From Flammeovirga sp. EKP202 (GTDB lineage Bacteria > Bacteroidota > Bacteroidia > Cytophagales > Flammeovirgaceae): 64,000 bases of DNA. A model generated the notes under the pieces. The model saw nothing but the letters and a program-made list of their open reading frames with translations, did not search any database and was not told the origin of the DNA. Each line of letters opens with the position of its first letter. Within the stretch, counting starts at the first letter, position 1. Shown piece after piece: positions 18,482-26,761 of the stretch. The stretch lies in the NCBI RefSeq assembly GCF_014534745.1, contig NZ_JACVVP010000002.1, positions 1-64,000 on the forward strand, read 5' to 3'. Both the position numbers and the translations under genes were made by a program.

Positions 18482-19381
18482 TTAATGTCTATCATACCAA
18501 TCAAGCATCTGTCCAGGATGCTCAGAATAGTAGGTATAACCATGGAAACGCTGCGATGTCCCTTCAATCCAGAAAAGCTTCTTATCCCCTACTGGTATTG
18601 CATCATAAATGGCTTGAACATCTTCCGGAAACGTCATTTTATCGGCTTTCACTTGGGTGACAAACGTAGGTATCTTGATATACTTGGCGTCAATAATTGG
18701 TGATGAGTCCTCAATTCTAAAACCGAACTGCTCACGATAGACTTCTTCGAAAGCTTTCTCTCCACTTTTCCCCAAATACATATTCTTAGACAATTTTTTG
18801 ACAATAGCTTCTCCCGAAATAGGCTGGATCAACATCATCGATTTTACACCTTCAAAAGCTTCTGGATGTTTTTTCATAGCTACTAATGTAGAGTTACCTC
18901 CAAGACACATACTATGCAGGTGGATGTCCATCCCTTTTGTATCCTCACGTTGTTTTACATAATTCAAAGAACCCACCACATCTTTATATTCAAAAAGACT
19001 TGGATTATAGGCATTGCTTTGAGCTGGTGCACTAAACCCATGATTTCTTAAATCATATGCCAAAACATTGTATCCTGCATCTGTCAGTGCTTTATATTTA
19101 GGTAAGAAGTTTACCTCAAATCCTCCTGCATTCGTCCAAGGCTTTATATGCCCTGCGTAACCATATCGGTTACCTGGAGAAAAATGATTACATATCACTA
19201 TTTTGTTTGATGCATTTTTGGCCGGCATATACCACCCTTCCAATACAATTCCATCTGTGGAAGTAAAGGAAATATCTTCAAAGTGCATTCCGTATTCATC
19301 TGGTCTTCTCAATATCGGAGAACGTCGAACAGTTGCAATCATAGGAACTATTCTTTTCATCAGCATTCTAGCAATCATCAT
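18482..19381 (-). CDS. Alpha/beta hydrolase with probable Cys nucleophile
   Basis: 299-aa alpha/beta-hydrolase fold protein. The strand-turn-helix usually reading G-x-S-x-G is HSMCLGGNS here, placing Cys159 at the nucleophile position, as in dienelactone hydrolases (GYCLGG). His280 in SQRFHGY is the likely catalytic histidine, and the acid probably lies in QVKADKMTFPED. The N-terminus MMIARMLMKR is basic/hydrophobic and may be a membrane-associating helix rather than a cleaved signal. It pairs with the SDR gene downstream. Substrate unknown; esterase or thioesterase activity would fit. Confidence 0.8.
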   Translation of the reverse strand: MMIARMLMKRIVPMIATVRRSPILRRPDEYGMHFEDISFTSTDGIVLEGWYMPAKNASNKIVICNHFSPGNRYGYAGHIKPWTNAGGFEVNFLPKYKALTDAGYNVLAYDLRNHGFSAPAQSNAYNPSLFEYKDVVGSLNYVKQREDTKGMDIHLHSMCLGGNSTLVAMKKHPEAFEGVKSMMLIQPISGEAIVKKLSKNMYLGKSGEKAFEEVYREQFGFRIEDSSPIIDAKYIKIPTFVTQVKADKMTFPEDVQAIYDAIPVGDKKLFWIEGTSQRFHGYTYYSEHPGQMLDWYDRH

Positions 19382-19643
19382 CGTTCGTTTTAGTGTTCTT
19401 AATAGGAAAATAGAAAATCAAGATGGCAGGAAAATGCTTTTTTACCTTCTTGATATTACAAAGGTAGCTTGATGAAAAATGGAAAAAGTATACATATTGA
19501 AGCAATAGAGAAACATATTGAAGAACTTTATTGTTCTGTTTAATAATCTCTAATTCTTACGTTTTAAGCTTCTTGAGTTAAGAGGAAATTTTGACTAAAA
19601 TGATGATCATTTTTTGGGAGGATAATTGTTGATGTTTTACTAA

Positions 19644-20031
19644 TTACACTGTAAATTAACGTTAACTTCCAATCGATCTTTCTACCAGCTTTTGTAGGAT
19701 TTACTTTCAAACTTCCTTCTTCTTCATTTTTGTCTTAACACAAAAACGAAGCAAAAAAGTCAAGGCTTTGAAGTCAAAAGCTAAATTTCATTTCTCTCAC
19801 CTAAATGATTTTAAACTCGCTGCGCTCAAACAGCAAAATCATTTTTAACGGCTCATTCCATGAAATTCTTAACGCTTTTCCCTTCAAGGCCGGGGGAATA
19901 CTACCAAACTAGAATGGTAGAAAGTCCACTTGGCGCGAATGTTAAGCGTCAGCGTCATTCGTGTCCTTCAGATCATCAGAAATCTCCTGATTTCTAAATA
20001 CTATTATTAACGATAATTTAGTTTACAATTT
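19644..20031 (+). repeat. Dispersed MITE-like repeat, full-length copy
   Basis: Left end ttacactgtaaattaacgtt and right end aacgataatttagtttacaa are imperfect inverted repeats. Between them are all modules: left block (cttccttcttcttcattttt), stem AATGATTTT/AAAATCATT, cttttcccttcaaggccggg, then the C hairpins (gcgcgaatgttaagcg, gaaatctcctgatttc). It occupies half of the 19382-20138 gap; the bases before it hold no visible gene. Confidence 0.85.
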
Positions 20032-20138
20032 GCTTATGCTTTAATATATTCTCTCTATTTTCTTGTAGATAAAAACAATCGGCACTATTTTGAATTATTA
20101 TATCTATAAAAAACTCTCAAACTAATTATTTAAAAGCT

Positions 20139-20420
20139 ATGAAAAAAGCAATTTGGAACGATGTCGTTCTAGCGGAAAGTGATGAAACCATCGTTGTTGA
20201 AGGAAATCAATACTTCCCTCCTTCTTCTGTGAAAAAAGAATATTTCTCAGAGACAGCCACACACACTACATGTCCTTGGAAAGGGGAAGCGTCTTATTAT
20301 ACCATTGAAGTAGATGGTCAGAAAAATGTAGATGCAGCTTGGTTTTATAAACAGCCTAAAGAAAAGGCCAGTGAAATCAAGGATTATGTAGCTTTCTGGA
20401 AAGGAGTGAAAGTGATGTAA
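20139..20420 (+). CDS. DUF427 family protein, 93 aa
   Basis: Small cytosolic protein with the full DUF427 layout: AIWNDVVLAES, VEGNQYFPPSSV, THTTCPWKGEASYY, DAAWFYKQP and VAFWKGV at the end. The family forms a compact beta-rich fold, often found next to oxidoreductases; its biochemical role is not established. It stands alone, with a strong terminator right after the stop that it shares with the convergent downstream gene. Confidence 0.92.
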   Translation: MKKAIWNDVVLAESDETIVVEGNQYFPPSSVKKEYFSETATHTTCPWKGEASYYTIEVDGQKNVDAAWFYKQPKEKASEIKDYVAFWKGVKVM

Positions 20421-20428
20421 CGATAGAA

Positions 20429-20467
20429 AAAATAGCCTACAATTTTAGTTGTAGGCTATTTTTTTTG
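20429..20467. terminator. Bidirectional rho-independent terminator
   Basis: AATAGCCTACAA and TTGTAGGCTATT form a perfect stem, with A-run before and T-run after. It serves the DUF427 gene (+) and the convergent glutamate-synthase-like gene (-). Confidence 0.9.
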
Positions 20468-20477
20468 TCTTGAATCA

Positions 20478-22082
20478 TCAATGTCCTGCAAACCGGATCA
20501 GTGTCAATTGATGTATTTTATAATCCATCGTAGATAAATCAGAGAAATTGAATTCCGTGAAGTCCCGATGACCGCAAGCCCTTGCCACCACTTTCATCAA
20601 CCCTGTAGTGGCTTCAAAGAAGTTGGACAATTGCTGTGCAGACTTCTGCATTTCCAACCGAGCTCTTAAATGATCCTTCTGTGTAGCAATTCCAACAGGA
20701 CAATTATTAGTTGAACATGCTCTCATCCCCAAACAACCAATGGCTTGCATGGCAGAATTGGAAACGGCAATTGCATCAGCACCTAACATCAATGCTTTTA
20801 CAAAATCATCTGCGACTCTCAATCCTCCCGTAATAATCAAAGAAACGTCCTTCGCTCCCATTTTATCCAAATGCCTTCTTGCTCTTGCCAATGCTGGAAT
20901 GGTAGGTACATTGATATTATCTTTTAAAATGTTAGGGGCAGAACCTGTTCCTCCACCTCTTCCATCAAGAATAATATAATCTACACCCACGGCCAACGCA
21001 AAATCAATATCGTCTTCAATTCTTGATGCGGCCATTTTAAAACCAATTGGAATTCCACCTGTTTGTGCCCTGACTTCATTGGCAAAGTTTTTATAATCCT
21101 CTACGCCATGAAAATCAGGAAATGTAGCAGGTGAAATGGCAGATTGTCCTTTTGCTAAACCTCTTACTTTTGCAATTTCTTCCGTCACCTTTGTGCCTGG
21201 CAAGTGACCTCCTGTACCGGTCTTCGCCCCCTGCCCTGCTTTAAAATGAAACGCTTGAGCTTTCTTTACTTTGTCCCATGAGAAACCAAACTTACCCGAA
21301 GCCAACTCATAAAAATACCTTGAGTTGGCTTCTTGCTCTTCAGGCAACATCCCACCTTCTCCACTACAAATTCCCGTTCCTGCTTTTTCAGCTCCCATGG
21401 ACAACGCAATCTTTGCTTCCTTTGACAATGCTCCAAAACTCATGTCTGATACAAAAATGGGAATGTCTAATTGTAAAGGCTTCTTCGCATTTTTTCCTAT
21501 CACGGTAGACGTGGTCACCTCCTCTTTATCCAACAAAGGTCTTCGAGAAAGTTGAGCTGGCAGAAACTGTATTTGTTCCCACCTCGGTAGAGTGGTACGG
21601 TCGACCCCCATAGACGACGATGGACCATGCTTCCCCACTTGCTTTAAACCATTTTTCGCCAATTGTTGAATATAGGCCGTGTAGGGTTCTGTTTCTTCGG
21701 GATGTGTATCGGCGTATTGCCCTAAGTAATCCTCTCTGTTAAAAGGCTGAGGAAACTGCTCTAAATAGGCATTGATTTCGTCTTCATCTACATACAAAAC
21801 CCCCTCTTCAATACTCGTTTGAAACTTATGTAAAGCTTCTTCATTATTGTATTCACTTACACCTGTATCGTACCGGTAGTCCCAACCGTGAAGGCCACAA
21901 ATCAGATTGTGTCCACTGATACTTCCATCGGCCATTAATGCTCCTCTATGCAAGCATCGGCCATACAAAACAGAAATTTCATCTCCGTATCGTACAACCA
22001 CCAAGTCCAATCCATTGACTTGAAATCCTACGGGTTCCTTTTCCGGAAGCCCTGCTATTTCGGTAAGCTTTACTTTTTTCAT
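20478..22082 (-). CDS. Rieske-domain/FMN glutamate synthase-like fusion protein
   Basis: 534 aa. Residues 1-~110 form a Rieske [2Fe-2S] domain with CLH (Cys43, His45) and CGLH (Cys62, His65). From about 150 to the end runs a glutamate-synthase FMN barrel with SFGALSKEAK, GTGICSGEGGML, HLPGTKV, DGRGGGTG, and cysteines in GCLGMRACSTNNCPVGIATQ that bind the Fe-S cluster in true glutamate synthases. The glutaminase domain is absent, so the reaction is unlikely to be classic GOGAT. The fusion suggests an electron path from the Rieske centre to FMN (inference). Related FMN barrels include methylamine-glutamate N-methyltransferase subunits. Confidence 0.87.
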   Translation of the reverse strand: MKKVKLTEIAGLPEKEPVGFQVNGLDLVVVRYGDEISVLYGRCLHRGALMADGSISGHNLICGLHGWDYRYDTGVSEYNNEEALHKFQTSIEEGVLYVDEDEINAYLEQFPQPFNREDYLGQYADTHPEETEPYTAYIQQLAKNGLKQVGKHGPSSSMGVDRTTLPRWEQIQFLPAQLSRRPLLDKEEVTTSTVIGKNAKKPLQLDIPIFVSDMSFGALSKEAKIALSMGAEKAGTGICSGEGGMLPEEQEANSRYFYELASGKFGFSWDKVKKAQAFHFKAGQGAKTGTGGHLPGTKVTEEIAKVRGLAKGQSAISPATFPDFHGVEDYKNFANEVRAQTGGIPIGFKMAASRIEDDIDFALAVGVDYIILDGRGGGTGSAPNILKDNINVPTIPALARARRHLDKMGAKDVSLIITGGLRVADDFVKALMLGADAIAVSNSAMQAIGCLGMRACSTNNCPVGIATQKDHLRARLEMQKSAQQLSNFFEATTGLMKVVARACGHRDFTEFNFSDLSTMDYKIHQLTLIRFAGH

Positions 22083-22185
22083 TGTGTTGTTTTTGGGTGA
22101 TTAAGTAGTTCTTAAATTGTTCCTATATCCTATACTTAAAGTATCCCTATAATTTACATATTCTTTTGGTAAAAGTGATAATAAA

Positions 22186-22605
22186 ACACTGTAAACTAAC
22201 ACTTTGAATACGCATTATGCTATAAAGTAAATTCCCAAATATTTATTACCGATGGAAGAGGTGGTTACTGTGGTGGCTCGTTAGGTCGTTGCAATGCAAC
22301 GACCCTACAGAGCTGCGATTATCATAAAACATTTGTCTTTTGATCTGTCATCAGACAATCATTTAGTAGTATACCCATCATCGGCCTTGAAGGGAAAAGC
22401 GTGAAGAATTTCATGGAGTGAGCCGTTAAAAATGATTTTGTTGTTTGAGCGCAGCGAGTTTAAAATCATTTAAGCGAGAGAAATGGAATTTAGCTTTTGA
22501 CTTCTAAGCCTTGAATTTTTTGCTTCTTTTTGTTTCAAAAAAAAAGAAGAAGAAAGACGCTTGAAAATAGGACCTAAAAAGCGGGTAGAAAAATCTATTA
22601 GAAGT
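22186..22605 (-). repeat. Dispersed MITE-like repeat, inverted composite copy with D module
   Basis: Left end acactgtaaactaac. It carries the D hairpin gtcgttgcattgcaacgac (22285-22310 region) in place of the C module, then the left block in minus orientation (ccttgaagggaaaagcg, aatgattttgttgtttgagc, gcttctttttgttt). The right end is degenerate near 22600. Confidence 0.78.
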
Positions 22606-22613
22606 TGAAGCAA

Positions 22614-22640
22614 CAAAAAAGGCTACCATCACGGTAACCT
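22614..22640 (-). terminator. Rho-independent terminator
   Basis: On the minus strand GGTTACC-GTGAT-GGTAGCC is followed by six T. It lies just after the stop of the 67-aa membrane protein gene. Confidence 0.75.
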
Positions 22641-22645
22641 ATAGA

Positions 22646-22849
22646 TTAATATTTTTGATTGGGAGTCAAATTTTCCAGCTCCTCCTTTTCAGATTGCTGC
22701 TCTTCTACTTGTTGTTCAATTTTCACTTCTTCTTTCACTTCCTCCTCTTCTTCTACTTTAAACGATAATAAGACGATAGGAATACAAATAAGCATTACAA
22801 TTGACCACAATGTAGTGCCAAGCATTATTTTGATATTTTTCATTTTCAA
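22646..22849 (-). CDS. Small single-span membrane protein with acidic tail, 67 aa
   Basis: N-terminal basic MKMKNIK, one membrane helix (about residues 9-30, TTLWSIVMLICIPIVLLSF), then a Glu/Lys/Gln-rich tail of ~35 residues (EEEEEVKEEVKIEQQ) that may be a short coiled coil. A terminator follows directly, supporting a real gene. No family is recognised. The low-complexity tail means an artefact cannot be fully excluded. Confidence 0.6.
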   Translation of the reverse strand: MKMKNIKIMLGTTLWSIVMLICIPIVLLSFKVEEEEEVKEEVKIEQQVEEQQSEKEELENLTPNQKY

Positions 22850-23004
22850 TCGTTGTTCATTTCACTAAATCATATCAATAAAGAAATTTAAATTACAAAA
22901 ACGGGTAAACAAAGAAGAATGTTTCAGAATTATAATTTTATAAGATAATTGACATTTATTGAAAGATAAGAGTAATTTGATGTTTCAATTCAGCAACAAG
23001 AAGT

Positions 23005-23850
23005 ATGGACCAAAGGATCACCAAAAAATTCTTATTTGAGACGTTTGCACTACAGCCTAACGATATTTTTCATCTTGCGCGTACAAGTATTGATCATCAT
23101 GAGGACCTGATTATGCACTACCACGATTACTATGAGTTTTTTGTAATATCCGAAGGTGAAGGGATTCATATCATCAACAACGAGGAGTTTCCGATCCAAA
23201 AAGGAACGGCTTATTTTATACGTCCGAGCGATGTACATACTTTTAAGAAAACCTCAAAAGAGGAATTGGTCATTAATAATTTAGCCATTAAAGCTCATTG
23301 TATTCCCCACTATCAGCAACGCTATTTTGAGGCTCCTGAACAGTTTTTTTGGAACGATACTCCACTTCCCTTTTCTTATAATTTCAACGAAAGTCAGCTT
23401 CAAACCTTATTGGGGCATTTGGAACAGATGAGCATCAGTGAAAATTCACTGCTCACCTTAGACCTCTTACTGCTCCACCTCTTTGCATTATTACAAAAGA
23501 GAGCCTACCAGAATGGTCAACTTCCACCTTGGCTCAACTATACCCTTCAAGAATTTCGCTCTCCTTATTATCTCAAAATGGGAATTGATGGTTTTATTCA
23601 GCTCTCTCAGCGTTCTGGCGACTACATCAATAGAGTAATCAAAAAGGCTTTCAAAAAAACGCTTACTGAGCTTATCTTAGAGGAACGCCTGAACTTTGCG
23701 GCACATCAGCTTGCCATGACCAACGCCCCCATCAAAAGTATTTATACTAATGCAGGCTTTGAAAACCATAGTTATTTTTTCCGTGTGTTTAAAAAGAAGT
23801 TTGGGGTAACGCCTTTGCAGTATAGAAATAAGAATCACAAAGTAGTTTGA
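23005..23850 (+). CDS. AraC-family transcriptional regulator (ChbR-like)
   Basis: 281 aa. The N-terminal cupin sensor has HYHDYYEFFVISEGEG, a typical AraC_binding start, and IRPSDVHTF. The C-terminal double HTH includes QRSGDYINRVIKKAFKKT and APIKSIYTNAGFENHSYFFR, then FKKKFGVTPLQYR. The layout resembles ChbR/CelD-type regulators of oligosaccharide genes. No sugar operon is adjacent, so the regulon is unknown. It is divergent from the small membrane protein gene across ~150 bp. Confidence 0.9.
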   Translation: MDQRITKKFLFETFALQPNDIFHLARTSIDHHEDLIMHYHDYYEFFVISEGEGIHIINNEEFPIQKGTAYFIRPSDVHTFKKTSKEELVINNLAIKAHCIPHYQQRYFEAPEQFFWNDTPLPFSYNFNESQLQTLLGHLEQMSISENSLLTLDLLLLHLFALLQKRAYQNGQLPPWLNYTLQEFRSPYYLKMGIDGFIQLSQRSGDYINRVIKKAFKKTLTELILEERLNFAAHQLAMTNAPIKSIYTNAGFENHSYFFRVFKKKFGVTPLQYRNKNHKVV

Positions 23851-23929
23851 TGAATAGATATTCCTACATGTCTTTCATATTCTACTTTCAATCTTTCTTC
23901 TGCTTCATTTTTTCAACTGCTCTTGAACT

Positions 23930-24175
23930 CCACTAGCGCGAATGTTAAGCGATAGCGGCATTCGTGTTTGTAAGATCAATAGAAATCTCCTGATTTCTAA
24001 CTACCACAACTATGCTATTGGCTCCTTTTATATCGCAAGTGTTAAGCCGATAGGCGTCACTTGTGATGATACATTGGCGAAGTCTCCCGACTTCGAAATG
24101 AATGAAAACGTAGCATTTATATTCGAAGTCGGGAGACAATAAGTAGTTCCAAGTGACGCTAACGCTTAACACTTG
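23930..24175. repeat. C-module fragment plus a derived palindromic segment
   Basis: 23935-24000 is a C module (gcgcgaatgttaagcg, gaaatctcctgatttc). 24035-24175 is an inverted arrangement built from related units: agtgttaagcc...gtcacttgtga at the left mirrors caagtgacgctaacgcttaacact at the right, and between them sit the hairpin CGAAGTCtcccGACTTCG and a further copy tcgaagtcgggaga. The stem sequences differ from those of other copies, but pairing is retained. Confidence 0.65.
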
Positions 24176-24197
24176 AAATATGGTGATAATTGAGCTT

Positions 24198-24548
24198 TTA
24201 CCAATCTCTAGTAGCGATCAACTCTTCAATATCTGCTTCAAATCCGTAAGCTTGAGCAATGGTCTCAAAATTTTCTGCTAAACACTCCCTTGCCACCGTT
24301 TCAATTTCACTGTTATTTTCATCGAATTCACCCTCCAAATCATTTATTTTATTGGTCGATAAATGAGTGAGTTGATATAACTCTTCGAGCGTAGTGGGTT
24401 GCTGTTCCTCGATATCTTTACAAAGTGTTAACAGAATATTCTTACACTTGTCTACTAAAAATTTAGGGAAGTAGGAATCATTGTACATACAGTCTAAAAA
24501 TGCATATTCCTTTAATGTTGGGTTGGTTAAATCTGTTTGCTTAATCAT
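24198..24548 (-). CDS. Hypothetical protein, probably a lipoprotein with a frameshifted signal
   Basis: The ATG at 24548 gives an acidic, helical 116-aa protein of unknown family (LTNPTLKEYAFLDCMYND). Upstream on the same strand, at 24628, an ATG starts MRKLLLFFCV, a lipoprotein-type signal. In a frame one base off, IGLTSCASSNSNKQIKKM runs directly into the annotated Met. Joining the two would give an export signal with lipobox GLTSC. So the gene is probably a lipoprotein of about 140 aa with a one-base deletion near 24603-24610, or the sequence has an error there. As read, only the short cytoplasmic form can be made. Confidence 0.5.
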   Translation of the reverse strand: MIKQTDLTNPTLKEYAFLDCMYNDSYFPKFLVDKCKNILLTLCKDIEEQQPTTLEELYQLTHLSTNKINDLEGEFDENNSEIETVARECLAENFETIAQAYGFEADIEELIATRDW

Positions 24549-24700
24549 TTTTTTTATTTGTTTATTTGAGTTCGAAGATGCACAAGAAGTGAGTCCGATA
24601 CACAGAAAAATAACAATAGTTTCCTCATTTTAATCTCTTTTCTAACTACTTCACTGCAGACTGATGGAATTAAAGTTGAAGCTACTGTTGATATTTGATT

Positions 24701-25333
24701 TTAAGGTATATCATAATGCAAATCATTTTCATCATGCGTGAAAAAGTAAGCATAGTTTGAACGTAACTCCTCCCAACCTTCTTTGGTTTTATACTTTTCA
24801 TTGATAACATCCTCCCAAGCTATTCTCATTTGTCTAGCACATAACAAAGGCGGAACTTGCCCTACGCCTGTTCCAAGTCCTGGAATAGCCACTGAAGAAA
24901 TTTTCTCTTTTAAAGGTGTTCCATCTTCAAATTTTCCATATTGAAGTAAAGTCAAGATCGCTTTAGTTGCTAGATAAATATTGGGAGAACGTAATATCGT
25001 CATTGGGGTTCTCATAGTAGGTGCTGAAATCAAATAAGGAAATTGCTTATTCTCTGTTTCCACAATCGTGGCTTGCCCTACTAATAATTCACCAAAATAG
25101 TCCTCTCGTAATTTTTGCTGAAGTTTTTTTTCGATGTGCCAACCTAATGTTTTGGAAATTGCAAAGTCTATTCCGCCATTCATAAAACCAAAACTATTTG
25201 CTGGACTGACAATCACATCACATGATAGATCAAAAATAGATTGATTTTTAACTTCTACATTTTCAACTCCTTCAAAAACTTTATGCCATGCTTCAGTCAA
25301 TTTAGGATTGATGTCTACTAAATAAAATTTCAT
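24701..25333 (-). CDS. Macro-domain protein
   Basis: 210-aa single macro domain, a fold that binds ADP-ribose and related nucleotides. Motifs seen: DVIVSPANSFGFMNGGIDFAI for the ligand-binding loop with its Asn and GG, and VAIPGLGTGVGQVPP for the diphosphate loop. Possible roles are ADP-ribosyl hydrolase, O-acetyl-ADP-ribose deacetylase or ADP-ribose-1''-phosphatase. It ends 12 bp before the Crp/Fnr gene on its 5' side, so the two are co-transcribed. A SIR2-domain gene lies 2 kb away on the same strand, but that proximity may be coincidental. Confidence 0.88.
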   Translation of the reverse strand: MKFYLVDINPKLTEAWHKVFEGVENVEVKNQSIFDLSCDVIVSPANSFGFMNGGIDFAISKTLGWHIEKKLQQKLREDYFGELLVGQATIVETENKQFPYLISAPTMRTPMTILRSPNIYLATKAILTLLQYGKFEDGTPLKEKISSVAIPGLGTGVGQVPPLLCARQMRIAWEDVINEKYKTKEGWEELRSNYAYFFTHDENDLHYDIP

Positions 25334-25345
25334 ATTGCTTATTTT

Positions 25346-25918
25346 CTACTCTTTGATTTCTTTTCTTAATCGACTGATTGTAACAGGGGAAACACCCAAA
25401 TAGGAGGCTATGGCCTTTAATGGTACTCTTGATCTGACGTTGGGTTTATGCTTGATCAGTTCTTGGTACCTTTCTTTGGCGGTTCTGGACTTGTATTCGT
25501 CCATTTCTTTGATGGTTGTGGCAAAATTGTGCTCAATAAAACTCCTTCCCCAGTTGGCCCAATCGGTATGGTTTTGATACAATGCTTTGACGTGACTGAT
25601 TTTTACTCTGTAAAACTGACTGTCTTCAAGAAGTTCAATGGTCTCTGGTAAATAGGCCACGTCAATATAAGCACTGATGGAAAAACAAATATCACTTTCA
25701 AAACCAAACCACACGACTTTTTTATTGCCCTTTTCATCAATATAGGAAGTGGCTACGGCTCCTTTTTCTATAAAAAACATGTACGGTGATTTTTCCAACT
25801 CCTGTATAAGTACATCTCCTTTTTTCAGACGGAATGCTTCCATTTCATTGACGATAAGTGCTTTGTTTTCGTCTGATAATGAATAATACTTCTCAAGTAC
25901 TGACAATACATTTCTCAT
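25346..25918 (-). CDS. Crp/Fnr-family transcriptional regulator
   Basis: 190 aa from the ATG at 25918 (MRNVLSVLEK). The longer upstream frame is non-domain sequence and would cross the divergent promoter. Residues ~20-115 form a cyclic-nucleotide-binding-like beta roll (LKKGDVLIQELEKSPYMFFI, EKGAVATSYID), without the PRAARV-type cAMP site. The C-terminal HTH has VPLKAIASYLGVSPVTISRLRK. This is the common Bacteroidota Crp/Fnr branch with unknown effector. It is divergent from a HAD hydrolase gene, and a perfect palindrome covers its -7 box, suggesting autoregulation. Confidence 0.9.
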   Translation of the reverse strand: MRNVLSVLEKYYSLSDENKALIVNEMEAFRLKKGDVLIQELEKSPYMFFIEKGAVATSYIDEKGNKKVVWFGFESDICFSISAYIDVAYLPETIELLEDSQFYRVKISHVKALYQNHTDWANWGRSFIEHNFATTIKEMDEYKSRTAKERYQELIKHKPNVRSRVPLKAIASYLGVSPVTISRLRKEIKE

Positions 25919-25940
25919 AAAACAAAAAATTTTGAAAATG

Positions 25941-25958
25941 ACTTTACAAATGTAAAGT
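25941..25958. promoter_or_regulatory. Palindromic operator overlapping divergent promoters
   Basis: ACTTTACA-AA-TGTAAAGT has perfect 8-bp arms and a 2-bp spacer. The minus-strand -7 box TACATTTG of the Crp/Fnr gene lies at 25947-25954, inside it. A plus-strand -7 box TATATTTG (25979-25986) lies only 6 bp before the HAD gene ATG, implying a leaderless or nearly leaderless transcript. A Crp/Fnr dimer is the obvious candidate ligand. Confidence 0.6.
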
Positions 25959-25991
25959 AGTATGCCAATAGTATAAAATATATTTGTGGTT

Positions 25992-26657
25992 ATGGAAATA
26001 AGAGAAAAAAACGAGAACGTGAAGACTATTGCCTTCTTTGATATTGATGGTACATTAAGGACAGTAGTAGACCCTTGGATGTTGCTGCACAATCACCTTG
26101 GAACTGGTGAACAAGGTGGGAAGTATTATGAGGCATGGAGGGAGCATAAAATATCTTATACCGAAATGACAGAGTTGGACGCTGCACTTTGGAAAGGTGT
26201 CGCACTGGATAAAATGACAGCTATTTTACAGTCTAATCCGATACGTAAGGGAGCCAAAGCATTGGTGCATTGGTTAAAAAAACAAGGGATTCCTTGTATT
26301 GGGATCAGTACGGGGATGTCCTTTTTGAATGCCATCACTGCCAAAGAACTTGGGCTAGATGAAGTCATATCCAATGAAATCCTATTTGAAGATGACGTCT
26401 GCACTGGTGAAGTTTTGATCCATGTAGAAGAAGATTCAAAGGCTCAGGTAGTACAATCCGTTTTGAAACGCTACGCTACCCCATTTGACAATATCATCTC
26501 TTTCGGAGATGGACCTGCGGATATTGCAATGTTCAAATTGTCAACGTTCTCTGTAGCCACTTTTCCACGTACCGAAGAAGTCAGCAATCATGCTGACCTG
26601 ACTATTGACAAGGAACCGATTGATCTGCTTATTGAGCACCTTGAGCATTTGGTGTAG
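25992..26657 (+). CDS. HAD-superfamily phosphatase
   Basis: 221 aa. HAD motif I is FFDIDGTLR (Asp17, Asp19), motif II is in CIGISTGMS, and motif IV is FGDGPADIAMF. The cap and the layout match Cof/phosphoglycolate-type sugar-phosphate phosphatases; the substrate is unknown. The ATG at 25992 is preferred over a GTG two codons upstream, because that GTG overlaps the -7 box. It is divergent from the Crp/Fnr regulator and shares its control region. Confidence 0.88.
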   Translation: MEIREKNENVKTIAFFDIDGTLRTVVDPWMLLHNHLGTGEQGGKYYEAWREHKISYTEMTELDAALWKGVALDKMTAILQSNPIRKGAKALVHWLKKQGIPCIGISTGMSFLNAITAKELGLDEVISNEILFEDDVCTGEVLIHVEEDSKAQVVQSVLKRYATPFDNIISFGDGPADIAMFKLSTFSVATFPRTEEVSNHADLTIDKEPIDLLIEHLEHLV

Positions 26658-26761
26658 TCGCTTTTATAAAAAAGCTTCTCTTTCAGGGTGTGGGGCTGGG
26701 AGAGGAGTTTTGGCTATGTACAATATAGTGTCCCACAGAGCATTGCGTGCTGATCGCTTTT

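Noticed and set aside
21278-21555. Two overlapping plus-strand ORFs inside the Rieske/glutamate synthase gene
   Set aside because: They are antisense shadows of a well-supported gene.
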